Source: Taishania sp965247975 | GTDB taxonomy: Bacteria > Bacteroidota > Bacteroidia > Flavobacteriales_D > Crocinitomicaceae | NCBI GenBank assembly: GCA_965247975.1 | Contig: OZ252050.1 | Location: 1,488,001 to 1,552,000, forward strand | Direction: 5' to 3' | DNA length: 64,000 nucleotides | Shown: piece by piece, positions 1 through 9,013 of the stretch | Layout of the letters: the number at the start of each line of letters is the position of its first letter | Position numbering within the stretch: position 1 is the first letter of the stretch | Notes under the pieces: model-generated | What the model was told of the DNA's origin: nothing | The model's input: only the letters and a program-made list of their open reading frames with translations | Databases searched by the model: none | Translations under genes and position numbers: made by a program

Positions 1-1
1 A

Positions 2-754
2 ACGGCTTCTGATGTTGGCGACGAGCCGCTAATGTTTAAAAAACAACTAAAATCTTCTACGCAAGTGGTCGTTTCTGAAAAAAGAAAAATTGGAGTCGAT
101 TTTGTGCTCGAAAAAAACCGAAACGCAGTGATTTTGTTAGACGATGCATTTCAACACCGTTATGTAAAAGCGGGCTTTTCAGTGATTTTAACAGATTTCA
201 ATAATCCTTATTACAACTCTTTCATGTTGCCAATGGGCGATTTGAGAGAATTTACATCAGGGAAAAACCGAGCGGATTGTGTCGTCGTCACGAAATGTCC
301 AGACGGGTTAACGGAAGATCAAAAAAAGATTATCAAATCCAAATTGAAATGGAAAAATGAGCAGGTATTTTTCTCTAAAATGAATTACGGAAATCTTATT
401 CCTTTTGGAGAAAAAGTTGACCAAATTAAAAACGTTCTTCTCGTAACTGGAATTGCCAACCCAAAACCATTGTTAGAGATGCTTTCAGCGAATTATACTA
501 TTGAATTAATGTCTTTTCCTGATCATCACAATTTTACCAAATCAGATATTGACAAAATTCTGCGAAAATTTGATATTTTTGCAAGTGCTGAAAAAGCGAT
601 AATAACAACTGAAAAGGACTACGTTCGTCTGGAGTCATTGCTTCGTGAGTTGAACTGCCTCCATTTTCCGTGGTATTATCAAGCAATGACAGTAAAAATT
701 GACGAAGAAGAAAAATTTAAAACCTTAATTAATAAGTATGTTGACACAATTTAA
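2..754 (+). CDS. lpxK: Tetraacyldisaccharide 4'-kinase LpxK (5' end outside window)
   Basis: This is the C-terminal ~250 residues of LpxK, the inner-membrane kinase that phosphorylates the 4' position of the lipid A disaccharide. The frame is open from base 2 and reads GDEPLMFKK, then LDDAFQHR and PMGDLRE, which are LpxK hallmarks. The P-loop that normally sits near the N terminus lies upstream of the window. An internal ATG at 32 is not the true start, because the conserved GDEP motif precedes it. The 3' end overlaps the next gene by 17 bases, which suggests cotranscription. lpxH, another lipid A gene, lies 4.5 kb downstream on the same strand. Confidence 0.93.
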   Translation, partial: TASDVGDEPLMFKKQLKSSTQVVVSEKRKIGVDFVLEKNRNAVILLDDAFQHRYVKAGFSVILTDFNNPYYNSFMLPMGDLREFTSGKNRADCVVVTKCPDGLTEDQKKIIKSKLKWKNEQVFFSKMNYGNLIPFGEKVDQIKNVLLVTGIANPKPLLEMLSANYTIELMSFPDHHNFTKSDIDKILRKFDIFASAEKAIITTEKDYVRLESLLRELNCLHFPWYYQAMTVKIDEEEKFKTLINKYVDTI

Positions 755-1550
755 AGAATCAGCGGATTTTATTCAATCGCGCACGCAGGTAAAACCAACA
801 ATTGGAATTATCTTAGGAACAGGTTTAGGTGGACTTGTAAAAGAAATCGAAATCATTGACGAAATCAATTACACCGAAATCCCTAACTTTCCTGTGTCAA
901 CGGTACAAAGCCATTCTGGTAAATTGATTTTCGGAAAATTAGGAGGGAAATCTGTCGTTGCCATGCAAGGTCGTTTTCACTTTTACGAAGGATATGACAT
1001 GAAACAAGTAACGTTTCCAGTTCGTGTGATGAAATTACTAGGAATTGAACGTCTTTTCGTAAGTAATGCTTCAGGTGGTGTAAATCCGGATTACGAAGTG
1101 GGTGAAATCATGATTCAAGATGATCACATCAATTTGTTTCCTGCACATCCGTTAATTGGAAAGAATTTTGACGAACTTGGACCTCGTTTCCCAGACATGA
1201 GTCAGCCGTATGACCACAAAATGATTGAATTGGCGAAAACAATTGCTGCTGAAAATAATATTCGTGTAGCTGTTGGAACATACGCTGGATTGACAGGACC
1301 AACTTTGGAAACTCCTGCTGAATATAGCTATGTGCGTGCCATTGGTGCTGATGCTGTTGGAATGTCAACAGTCCCTGAAGTTATCGTTGCGCGCCACATG
1401 AGCATTCCATGTTTTGCCATTTCTATCATAACAGATTTAGGTGTTCCAGGGAAAATTCACGAAGTGAGCTTGCAAGATGTTATTGATGTTGCAAACCGCC
1501 AAGAACCTAAAATGACTTTAATTATGCGTGAATTAATTTCACGTATCTAA
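738..1550 (+). CDS. Purine-nucleoside phosphorylase (trimeric PNP family)
   Basis: A 270-residue enzyme of the inosine/guanosine phosphorylase family, which cleaves purine nucleosides with phosphate in cytosolic purine salvage. Visible motifs are GTGLGGL near residue 28 (phosphate loop), QGRFHFYEGY near 80, SNASGGVNP near 110, the base-site stretch GPTLETPAE near 190 and GMSTVPEVIVARH near 210. The length is normal for the family. The start overlaps the end of lpxK and gatB follows after 7 bases, so the three genes probably form one transcript, with no obvious functional link. Confidence 0.93.
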   Translation: MLTQFKESADFIQSRTQVKPTIGIILGTGLGGLVKEIEIIDEINYTEIPNFPVSTVQSHSGKLIFGKLGGKSVVAMQGRFHFYEGYDMKQVTFPVRVMKLLGIERLFVSNASGGVNPDYEVGEIMIQDDHINLFPAHPLIGKNFDELGPRFPDMSQPYDHKMIELAKTIAAENNIRVAVGTYAGLTGPTLETPAEYSYVRAIGADAVGMSTVPEVIVARHMSIPCFAISIITDLGVPGKIHEVSLQDVIDVANRQEPKMTLIMRELISRI

Positions 1551-1557
1551 ACACATT

Positions 1558-3015
1558 ATGGATAAATCGATTAGAGATAAATACGAAGTTGTTATTGGTT
1601 TGGAAGTGCATGTTCAAATGCTTACCAAATCCAAAGCATATTCGAATGATGTCAATGAATATGGTTCCGCTCCGAATACCAATGTTAGTGTAATTACACT
1701 TGGTCATCCTGGAACGTTGCCGAAAATGAACAAACAAACAATCATTAACGCCATTAAATTGGGAGTTTCTTGTGGTTGTCACATTGCTGATCACCAGTAT
1801 TTTGCACGTAAAAATTACTTCTATCCAGATTTACCAAAAGGATATCAAATTACGCAAGATAAAACGCCTATTTGTACTGGTGGTGCCATCATTATCAAAG
1901 ACGATCAAGGCAATGAAAAATCGGTTGGTTTGACACGGATTCACATGGAAGAAGATGCTGGAAAGAGCATTCACGATGTGGATTTGTACGACACATTGGT
2001 CGATTTGAATCGTGCGGGAGTTCCGTTGTTAGAAATCGTTTCGGAACCAGAAATAAAATCTTCTCAAGAAGCATATAATTATGTGACCGAAGTTCGAAAA
2101 TTAGTACGTTACCTAGATATTTGTGATGGAAATATGGAAGAAGGTTCCATGCGTTGCGATGCCAATATTTCGGTTAATTTGCTTGGAGCGAAAGAATTTG
2201 GAACAAAAGTAGAAGTCAAAAACATGAACTCCATTCGAAATGTTCAACGCGCCATAGAGTTTGAAATTACACGTCAAATTGAAGCTCTAGAAAATGGAGA
2301 AACGCTTTATCAAGAGACAAGAGCTTTTGATGCTTTGAAAGGAATTACCATTTCAATGCGTTCCAAAGAAGCAGCCAACGACTACCGGTATTTTCCAGAA
2401 CCAGATTTGCAACCGATTTTCGTGAGCCAAGAGCAAATTAACAAGGTAAAAAGCGAAATGCCTCCTTTGCCAAGAGAATTGTTTTTGAAATATTCGAAAG
2501 AACTTGGTTTGTCTGATTATGACGCATATATTTTGACTGATACGAAAGAAATTGCATTGTATTACGAAGATGTGATCAAACACAATTCAAATTACAAAGT
2601 AGCAGCGAATTGGGTGATGGGTGAGGTGAAATCTTATTTAAATCAACATGGTCTGGATATCAGTCAGTTTCCAATTCCAGCCATTCAAATCGCAAAATTG
2701 ATATCATTGATTGAAGCTGGGAAAATTTCATCGACGGTGGCTTCGCAAAAAATATTTCCTGTGATGATTGAACATCCTGGAAAAGAACCTTTGGCGATAG
2801 CTGAACGTTTGAATTTAATTCAAGAATCGAACGAATCTTCGATCAAAGCGTACATTGAAGAAGTAATTTCAAAAAATCCAAATGAGGTGGAGCGCTACCG
2901 AAATGGAGAAAAACAATTGGTAGGATTTTTTATGGGTCAATTGATGAAAGTTTCGCAAGGAAAAGCAGACCCAAAACAATCCAATCAACTAATGCGTGAA
3001 ATGTTAGAAAATTAG
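1558..3015 (+). CDS. gatB: Asp-tRNA(Asn)/Glu-tRNA(Gln) amidotransferase subunit B
   Basis: A 485-residue GatB, the kinase and tRNA-binding subunit of the GatCAB amidotransferase that converts mischarged Glu-tRNA(Gln) or Asp-tRNA(Asn). It begins with the typical IGLEVHVQ at residues ~13-20 and carries GVPLLEIVSEPE, MRCDANIS and KVEVKNMNS. The C-terminal GatB/YqeY helical domain (from NWVMGEV onward) binds tRNA. The length matches the family. It lies 7 bases after the phosphorylase and 1 base before the next gene. gatA and gatC are not in the window. Confidence 0.97.
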   Translation: MDKSIRDKYEVVIGLEVHVQMLTKSKAYSNDVNEYGSAPNTNVSVITLGHPGTLPKMNKQTIINAIKLGVSCGCHIADHQYFARKNYFYPDLPKGYQITQDKTPICTGGAIIIKDDQGNEKSVGLTRIHMEEDAGKSIHDVDLYDTLVDLNRAGVPLLEIVSEPEIKSSQEAYNYVTEVRKLVRYLDICDGNMEEGSMRCDANISVNLLGAKEFGTKVEVKNMNSIRNVQRAIEFEITRQIEALENGETLYQETRAFDALKGITISMRSKEAANDYRYFPEPDLQPIFVSQEQINKVKSEMPPLPRELFLKYSKELGLSDYDAYILTDTKEIALYYEDVIKHNSNYKVAANWVMGEVKSYLNQHGLDISQFPIPAIQIAKLISLIEAGKISSTVASQKIFPVMIEHPGKEPLAIAERLNLIQESNESSIKAYIEEVISKNPNEVERYRNGEKQLVGFFMGQLMKVSQGKADPKQSNQLMREMLEN

Positions 3016-3016
3016 C

Positions 3017-4186
3017 ATGAGAAATTTAAAAATAGCAGCTTTTTTAGGATCCATTTTTCTAATTTTTGCTTCTTGTGGTGATTCAGAATCCACCGAAGGA
3101 ACAGAACAATTGAAGAATAACTTTTTGGTGGATGGTAAAATCACAGGCGCTGAAGGAATGAACGTTTACATCGAGACGATTTCTGATCAAGGAACGATCG
3201 GCGTAGCTCAAAGTAAAATTGGTCCAGATGCGAAATTTGCAATTGAAGGAAATATTCCAGGCATGGGAATTTATCAATTGCGTGTTGGTGAGCAAGCTGA
3301 AATGGCGATTCCACTTACGATGAATGATGGCGATAAAATTCACATCGCATCAAGTTTAAGCATGTTTACGCAAGAAACTAAAATCACTGGAGTTCCTTGG
3401 GGTTCAGCCTATTCCAAGTACATGACTTTGATCAACGCATTTGGTCAGGCGCAACAAGAATTAATGCAGCAAAGAGGTCAAGTTTCAGACGAAGTGTTGC
3501 AACAAAAGTACCTTGAACTCAAAAAACCAATTGATGATTTTGCTAAAGCAGAAATCAACAAAGATCCAGGAAGTGCATTTAATATTATGTTGTCCAATTC
3601 ACTTATGCCTGTGAATGGAATCAAAGATTACCCGAAAGAAAGCTTGGATTTGCTCAAGAAAATGTACAATGCCTTTTCGAAAAAATATGCGAATTCGCCA
3701 ATTACAGAATCCTTGGGACAACAAGTTACTTCGATTGAGGCAAGTTTCAACGACTATCAACTATTGAAAGACGGTAAAAAACAAGCTCCGGATATCGCGA
3801 TGAAAACACCGGAAGGAAATGAATTGCGCTTGTCTGCCTTGAAAGGAAAAGTTGTTTTAATTGATTTCTGGGCATCTTGGTGTGGGCCTTGCCGTAAGGA
3901 AAATCCAAACGTTGTTCGTTTATACAACAAGTACAAAAATAAAGGATTTACTATTTTTTCCGTTTCATTGGATGAAGATGGCGAAAAATGGAAACAAGCC
4001 ATTGAAGCAGACGGATTGGCATGGCCAAATCATGTCAGTGATTTAAAAGGTTGGAGTTCGATCGTGGTGCAACAATACGGTATTGAAGGTATTCCTCATA
4101 CGGTTTTAATCGATAAAAATGGAAATATTATCGAAGTTGGTCTGCGCGGACAAGATTTGGAACGAAAATTGGAAAGTCTCCTCTAA
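3017..4186 (+). CDS. TlpA-family thiol:disulfide oxidoreductase lipoprotein with DUF4369 domain
   Basis: A 389-residue lipoprotein. The signal peptide ends in IFASC, giving a lipidated Cys near residue 21. A DUF4369-type beta domain covers roughly residues 35-140, followed by a helical linker and a C-terminal thioredoxin fold with WASWCGPC near residues 285-292. Proteins of this family sit in the periplasm or on the outer membrane and act in disulfide reduction or cytochrome maturation. The substrate cannot be told here. Its C-terminal half is closely similar to the next gene, with shared stretches such as KENPNVVRLY, so the two look like a tandem duplication. Confidence 0.85.
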   Translation: MRNLKIAAFLGSIFLIFASCGDSESTEGTEQLKNNFLVDGKITGAEGMNVYIETISDQGTIGVAQSKIGPDAKFAIEGNIPGMGIYQLRVGEQAEMAIPLTMNDGDKIHIASSLSMFTQETKITGVPWGSAYSKYMTLINAFGQAQQELMQQRGQVSDEVLQQKYLELKKPIDDFAKAEINKDPGSAFNIMLSNSLMPVNGIKDYPKESLDLLKKMYNAFSKKYANSPITESLGQQVTSIEASFNDYQLLKDGKKQAPDIAMKTPEGNELRLSALKGKVVLIDFWASWCGPCRKENPNVVRLYNKYKNKGFTIFSVSLDEDGEKWKQAIEADGLAWPNHVSDLKGWSSIVVQQYGIEGIPHTVLIDKNGNIIEVGLRGQDLERKLESLL

Positions 4187-4198
4187 AAAATTTAAAAC

Positions 4199-5311
4199 AT
4201 GAAATCAGTATACGCATTTATTGCCATTTGTATCTCAGCAGTTTCTTTTGCTCAAAACGAAGCAGATTTCCACATCAGTGGGATGATTTTCAACGCAAAA
4301 GCAAAAACAATTTCTTTGTCGCAGGTCACTCGAACTGGTGTGGTGAACTACGCCGAATCAACCTTAGATAAGGACGGAAATTTTGATTTGAAAGGAAAAG
4401 TACCTACAGAAGATTACTATTCCGTGAAAATTGGTGACAAAAACATCAATGTAATTATCCGCAAAGGTTCCGACTTCAAAATTTATGGAGATGGAAATAA
4501 ATTACACAAATTTTGCAATGTTGTTGGTTCCGATGAAAGCAACAACTTAAGTAAATTCACATTCGTCTTGGATACGTGGAATCAAAAGAAAGATTCTGCG
4601 CTTGCTATCATTCAACAGGATCAGTCGCAAAGCACCAAAGTGAATGCCGATATGCAAACTGCATTTAATGAATTTCAAAATGCCTACAAAACGTTTTTGG
4701 CTGAAAATTCAAGCACTCCAGCAATCATTGGAGCTTTAGGAGCAACAGATCCAGCAGCTGATTTTGCAACGTATGAATCAATCGTTCAACAATTAAGTGT
4801 TTCTTTCCCTCAATCGCCTACTGTGCAATCTGTATTGGGTGACTATCAACAATTGAAAGCACAAAAAGAAGCTGCAAATATTTTAGCTCCTGGCAAACCA
4901 GCTCCTGATTTCGAAGACTTGATGTTGGACAGAAAAACGAAAATGAAACTTTCTGATTTAAAAGGAAAGGTTGTTTTGCTCGACTTCTGGGCATCTTGGT
5001 GTGGACCTTGTCGTAAAGAAAATCCGAATGTTGTGCGCTTGTATGAAAAATACAAAGACAATGGATTTACAGTTATGAGTGTTTCGTTGGATGACAATCT
5101 TCAACGTTGGCAACAAGCTATTGAAGCGGATAAATTAACGTGGCCTTACCACGTAAGCGATTTGAAAAAATGGCAATGTGCTGCGGCAAAAATCTACGGA
5201 GTTTCTGGAATTCCATTTACCGTTTTAATCGATCAGCAAGGCAACATCGTTCAAACAAATTTGAGAGGCGTTCAATTGGAACAAGCTTTGGAGCAACTTT
5301 TAGGAAAATAG
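4199..5311 (+). CDS. TlpA-family thioredoxin-like protein, paralogue of the preceding gene
   Basis: 370 residues with an N-terminal signal peptide (cleavage probably after AVSFA) but no lipobox, unlike its neighbour. It has a DUF4369-like N-terminal domain and a C-terminal thioredoxin domain with WASWCGPC near residues 263-270 and a cis-Pro motif GIPFTVLI near 340. It starts 12 bases after the paralogue, and lpxH starts 9 bases after its stop, so an operon is likely. One copy is membrane-anchored and the other soluble, which suggests split roles; this is inference. Confidence 0.84.
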   Translation: MKSVYAFIAICISAVSFAQNEADFHISGMIFNAKAKTISLSQVTRTGVVNYAESTLDKDGNFDLKGKVPTEDYYSVKIGDKNINVIIRKGSDFKIYGDGNKLHKFCNVVGSDESNNLSKFTFVLDTWNQKKDSALAIIQQDQSQSTKVNADMQTAFNEFQNAYKTFLAENSSTPAIIGALGATDPAADFATYESIVQQLSVSFPQSPTVQSVLGDYQQLKAQKEAANILAPGKPAPDFEDLMLDRKTKMKLSDLKGKVVLLDFWASWCGPCRKENPNVVRLYEKYKDNGFTVMSVSLDDNLQRWQQAIEADKLTWPYHVSDLKKWQCAAAKIYGVSGIPFTVLIDQQGNIVQTNLRGVQLEQALEQLLGK

Positions 5312-5320
5312 AATGCATTG

Positions 5321-6070
5321 ATGGAAAGAAAGAACATTTATTTTGCTTCCGATTTCCATTTGGGTGCACCGAATTACGAAGAAAGTTTAATCCGAGAAAA
5401 GCGCATCGTTGCGTGGCTTGATTTTATTGCTCCAACAGCCAAAGAAATTTTCCTAGTCGGTGATATTTTTGATTTTTGGTTCGAATACAAACGCGCCATA
5501 CCAAAAGGTTTTGTGCGTTTGCAAGGAAAAATTGCAGAACTGACAGATAGCGGCATTCCTGTGCATGTTTTTACAGGAAACCATGACATGTGGATTTTTG
5601 ATTACCTGCCAAAAGAATTGGGAATTACCTTGCATAGAGGTGTTGTTTCACGAAATTTTAACGGAAAAGAATTCCTCATTGGTCATGGCGATGGACTTGG
5701 TCCTGGAGATCGAGGTTATAAGTTTCTCAAAAAAGTGCTGGCGAATAAATTTTGTCAATGGTCGTTTGCTCGCCTGCATCCAAATTTTGGTATTTGGTTG
5801 GCGGAACGTTCATCTAAAACAAGTCGTGCAGCAACAGGAAGTTCGGATGAAAAATTTCTTGGAGAAGACAAAGAATGGTTGGCAATCTATTGCAAAGAAG
5901 TCCTGCAATCAAAGCACGTTGATTACTTTATTTTTGGACATCGTCACTTGCCCCTCGAATTAAAAGTCGGAGAAAATTCAACTTATTTCAATTTGGGAGA
6001 ATGGATTCATTACAATACGTATGTAGTTTTTAATGGGGAGAATATCTCTTTGGAGATTTACAATTGTTGA
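5321..6070 (+). CDS. lpxH: UDP-2,3-diacylglucosamine diphosphatase LpxH-like
   Basis: A 249-residue calcineurin-like phosphoesterase. Metal-binding motifs appear in order: SDFHLG (residues ~8-13), GDIFDFWFEY (~46), GNHD (~85), HGDGLG (~120) and GHRHLP (~205). This is the LpxH pattern, the enzyme that removes UMP from UDP-diacylglucosamine in lipid A synthesis. The ATG at 5321 is preferred over an in-frame TTG one codon upstream. It shares a strand and probably a transcript with lpxK, gatB and the TlpA pair. The family also contains other UDP-sugar hydrolases, so the exact substrate is inferred. Confidence 0.85.
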   Translation: MERKNIYFASDFHLGAPNYEESLIREKRIVAWLDFIAPTAKEIFLVGDIFDFWFEYKRAIPKGFVRLQGKIAELTDSGIPVHVFTGNHDMWIFDYLPKELGITLHRGVVSRNFNGKEFLIGHGDGLGPGDRGYKFLKKVLANKFCQWSFARLHPNFGIWLAERSSKTSRAATGSSDEKFLGEDKEWLAIYCKEVLQSKHVDYFIFGHRHLPLELKVGENSTYFNLGEWIHYNTYVVFNGENISLEIYNC

Positions 6071-6167
6071 ATTAGTAATATCTCGACACATGCCAGGAAA
6101 TTTAAAAATTACCATTTTTTTATTTCGACATCCTTTAATCACTTGAAAATAAAAACGAAACATCTTT

Positions 6168-6200
6168 TTTGAATACATTTTTTTTCTACTTTTAGCTTTG
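6168..6200 (+). promoter_or_regulatory. Bacteroidota-type promoter upstream of the T9SS protein at 6234
   Basis: TTTG at 6168-6171 and TAGCTTTG at 6193-6200, separated by 21 bases, fit the Bacteroidota -33/-7 pattern (TTTG and TAnnTTTG). The -7 box lies 33 bases before the ATG at 6234. Confidence 0.5.
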
Positions 6201-6233
6201 ATAAAACAATAACTAATTTAAACTAATTTCACT

Positions 6234-7154
6234 ATGAAGAAAATTTTACTAATTAATGCTGCATTATTTTTAGGTGCAACAACATTAACATTTGCTCAAA
6301 ATTTGGTTCCAAATCCTTCGTTTGAGACTCAAGATACTTGTCCCGCTGTTAGTCAAATTATGCTCGCTCCACCATGGAACTCTGCAAGTTTAGGCTCTCC
6401 AGATTTGTTTAATTCGTCATGTGCAACGCAAAACTTATCAGCGAGAACAGGTGTTGGAAGTTCAGGTGTTTATGCATATATCGCAGCGAGCGCGAATAAC
6501 CGCGAATATATTCAAGCACCACTTAACTCAACGTTAATTGCTGGTCAAGGTTATTGTGTTTCTTTTTATGTTCGGAGATCAAATTATAGATACGCTACAA
6601 ATCGCATCGGAGCTTTTCTTTCCGATGGTGCTATAAACGTGAATTCGACTAGTGTCATTAATGAAACTCCTCAAGTGGAAAATAATCCGAATATTTTTAT
6701 GTCATCTTCCACAAATTGGACCTTGATTTCTGGAAGTTTCATTGCCGATGGAAACGAATCCCATATTATTATTGGAAATTTTGCTTCAGATGCTGACACC
6801 GATACAACTGTCGCGAATGCATCAAGTAGTAGTAATGTTGCATTTTATCGTATTGATGATATTTCTGTAACTCAATGTAACGTTGGAGTCAACAACAATG
6901 CTGCTTTTGATGCACAAATTAAGATGTATCCGTCGCCAGCATCTTCTCATGTTTCGTTTAGAAATTACTCCTCAAAACCTTTTACAGCATGTGAATTAGT
7001 TAACTTATCAGGACAAATTATTTATGACTTCCCGCTAGATTTCGTTAACAATGAAGAGCAAATTGATATTCAAAATGTTCCGAATGGGACTTACATTGTT
7101 CGGATGTATTTTGATGACGAAATTATTACTAAAAAATTGACAATTGTTCGATAG
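6234..7154 (+). CDS. Secreted protein with C-terminal T9SS type A sorting domain
   Basis: 306 residues with a signal peptide ending near LTFAQ, a central ~190-residue carbohydrate-binding-like region beginning LVPNPSFE, and a C-terminal sorting domain from about residue 230 (MYPSPASSHVSF, then NGTYIVRM, ending KLTIVR). Such domains send cargo through the type IX system to the cell surface. The NPSFE-type start is shared with the protein at 33641. It has its own promoter and is followed by a clear terminator, so it is monocistronic. Its ligand is unknown. Confidence 0.82.
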   Translation: MKKILLINAALFLGATTLTFAQNLVPNPSFETQDTCPAVSQIMLAPPWNSASLGSPDLFNSSCATQNLSARTGVGSSGVYAYIAASANNREYIQAPLNSTLIAGQGYCVSFYVRRSNYRYATNRIGAFLSDGAINVNSTSVINETPQVENNPNIFMSSSTNWTLISGSFIADGNESHIIIGNFASDADTDTTVANASSSSNVAFYRIDDISVTQCNVGVNNNAAFDAQIKMYPSPASSHVSFRNYSSKPFTACELVNLSGQIIYDFPLDFVNNEEQIDIQNVPNGTYIVRMYFDDEIITKKLTIVR

Positions 7155-7173
7155 AATAATTTAGTTTAAAAGT

Positions 7174-7213
7174 AAAAAAGGTAAATAGGATTGCGATTCA
7201 TTTACCTTTTTTT
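7174..7213 (+). terminator. Rho-independent terminator after the T9SS protein
   Basis: The 8-base stem AGGTAAAT (7179-7186) pairs with ATTTACCT (7200-7207). It is preceded by A residues and followed by a T run, so it could work in both directions. Confidence 0.8.
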
Positions 7214-7311
7214 GTTTACACTAAGTTCTGGTTAAAGAACATTAATTCTGAAATCTTCCTTGAAGTTTATAAATTGTGGAGTTGTCTTAGTTTCTTAATT
7301 ATTTAATTCAC

Positions 7312-7986
7312 TTATTCCAACAAATCAGGTCTTCGTTGTTCCGTTCGTTCAATTGCTTTTTCCTCACGCCATTGATCAATTTTCTTTAAATTGCCAGAAA
7401 GTAAAATTTCAGGGACTTTCCACCCATTAAATTCTGGTGGACGTGTATAGACTGGTGGAGCCAATAAATTATCTTGAAAACTGTCTGTCAACGCAGATGT
7501 TTCATTATTCAAAACGCCTGGGACAAGTCGCACGACAGCGTCAACGAGCACTGCAGCCGCCAATTCTCCGCCTGATAAAACGTATGAACCAATGGAAATT
7601 TCTTTCGTGATGTAATGCTCTCGCACACGTTCATCAACACCTTTGTAGTGCCCGCAAAGAATGATTAAGTTTTCTTTGAGCGATAATTGATTGCAATGGG
7701 TTTGCTCCAAAATAACGCCATCAGGAGTCATGTAAATGATTTCATCGTAGTTTCGTTCCAACTTCAATTTTTCAATCACTGCAGCAATCGGTTCAATCGA
7801 CATGACCATGCCAGCACCACCTCCATATTGGTAATCGTCTACGTTTTTGTGTTTATCAGTAGAGTAATCTCGGATATTGTGCACATGAATTTCAACATGA
7901 CCTTTGTCTTGAGCACGTTGCATGATCGAAGCCGCAAACGGACTTTCCAATAATTGGGGTAAAACAGTAAGAATATCAATGCGCAT
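7312..7986 (-). CDS. trmD: tRNA (guanine(37)-N1)-methyltransferase
   Basis: A 224-residue SPOUT-family TrmD that methylates G37 next to the anticodon and so prevents frameshifting. Visible motifs are YGGGAGMVM (residues ~53-61), LCGHYKGVDERV (~110) and the SAM-binding knot IGSYVLSGGELA (~132). The length is typical. The gene stands alone on the minus strand, without rpsP, rimM or rplS, which neighbour trmD in many other bacteria. Confidence 0.96.
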   Translation of the reverse strand: MRIDILTVLPQLLESPFAASIMQRAQDKGHVEIHVHNIRDYSTDKHKNVDDYQYGGGAGMVMSIEPIAAVIEKLKLERNYDEIIYMTPDGVILEQTHCNQLSLKENLIILCGHYKGVDERVREHYITKEISIGSYVLSGGELAAAVLVDAVVRLVPGVLNNETSALTDSFQDNLLAPPVYTRPPEFNGWKVPEILLSGNLKKIDQWREEKAIERTEQRRPDLLE

Positions 7987-8150
7987 GGGACAAAATTAAG
8001 CAAATATTCGCCAATCAGTGCGTTTCAGTTTGCGAAGTGGAAAACCTAAAAAATTGTAAGAAACCTTTGGATTTTAGATTTGGGGTGTGATTTTTATTTC
8101 AATGAAAAAAAATGTAATTTTGTTTAAATCGATTTAGAATATAATAAGCT

Positions 8151-8375
8151 ATGGAAAGTATTACAATTTATCCTAAAAATTCAAAGCAAAAATCATTGCT
8201 TAAATCATTGTTGGAAGAAATGAAAATACGATTTGAAATAGCGGATTCGAATGAAGAATCTTCGTTAAGTGAGAAAGATTTTTTTGCTAAAATTGACAAA
8301 TCAATTTCACAACTAGAAACTGGAAAAACCAGAAAGTTACCTAAAAATAATCAAAAGCAGTTTTTAGGACTATGA
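8151..8375 (+). CDS. Small DUF2683-like putative antitoxin
   Basis: 74 residues beginning MESITIYPKNSKQKSL, a short beta strand followed by a Lys-rich helix, as in DUF2683-type antitoxins. The antitoxin at 61522-61719 has the same ITI..NSKQ..K pattern. A TAATTTTG box (8115-8122) lies 28 bases upstream but lacks a good -33 partner. The stop codon overlaps the ATG of a 13-codon remnant (8372-8413), the ATGA coupling usual for antitoxin-toxin pairs. The toxin is lost, so this may be an orphan antitoxin. Confidence 0.6.
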   Translation: MESITIYPKNSKQKSLLKSLLEEMKIRFEIADSNEESSLSEKDFFAKIDKSISQLETGKTRKLPKNNQKQFLGL

Positions 8376-8413
8376 CTTATTCTATTGAGTTAACTTTTGA
8401 TGCAGAATTTTGA
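8372..8413 (+). pseudogene. Truncated toxin remnant (RelE/ParE-like start)
   Basis: A 13-codon frame, MTYSIELTFDAEF then TGA, overlaps the stop of the upstream antitoxin-like gene by 4 bases. The wording resembles the first beta strand of RelE/ParE toxins. The rest of a ~95-residue toxin is absent, because the convergent gene at 8424 starts the next block 10 bases later. The identification as a toxin rests on position and on this very short stretch. Confidence 0.4.
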
Positions 8414-8423
8414 CAACTCAAAA

Positions 8424-8885
8424 CTACCTCTTTATTTTTTCCGCAACATCCTTCAAAAGAACCAGCGCCTTTTGCCACATTTCTACCATCATGTCGTGGT
8501 ATTCGTCAACCACATCCATTTCCAAGATGAATTTGGTGCTTTTTGAATCAACTACTTCGAGCGTATAATTTTCATACGATGGAGCCCAAGCACGAATTTC
8601 ATCACTTGTGGTATCATCCACTCCATCCATCACGTAGCCAAGATGGCGAAGCGAAACAAATTCAGGAAATCGACTTTCGGCAATTTCAGAAACCATTCCC
8701 TCGGTTAAGCCTTTTTTGTTTACGATTAAGAATCGAATCGAATCGCCGGTGTTCCAACTGCCTTCAAAGTAGGATCCAGGAGTAAAAGCAACGGCCCATT
8801 TCTCATAGTTCTCTCTTTCAGTAATTGCACTCCAAATAGCAGCTTGGGTTGCGTCAATCGTGATTTCTTGCTTGATTTTTTTCAT
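8424..8885 (-). CDS. SRPBCC (START-like/AHSA1) domain protein
   Basis: 153 residues beginning KKIKQEITIDATQAAIWSAIT, with a WAVAFTPGSYFEGSW segment. This is the classic N-terminal strand-helix and hydrophobic cavity pattern of SRPBCC proteins related to Aha1. The fold binds small hydrophobic ligands, and no specific ligand can be inferred. It is transcribed alone toward the broken toxin-antitoxin pair. Confidence 0.75.
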   Translation of the reverse strand: MKKIKQEITIDATQAAIWSAITERENYEKWAVAFTPGSYFEGSWNTGDSIRFLIVNKKGLTEGMVSEIAESRFPEFVSLRHLGYVMDGVDDTTSDEIRAWAPSYENYTLEVVDSKSTKFILEMDVVDEYHDMMVEMWQKALVLLKDVAEKIKR

Positions 8886-9013
8886 AAAGCGAAAATTAGA
8901 AGTGGAGTAAAATTAAATTTTATTTTTTCCTCATACAACTTTTTCATTCTGAAAGTAGTATTGATAGTGTAAGGAATTATAAAAGCCAAAAATTGACGTT
9001 ACTTGGGGTGTAA

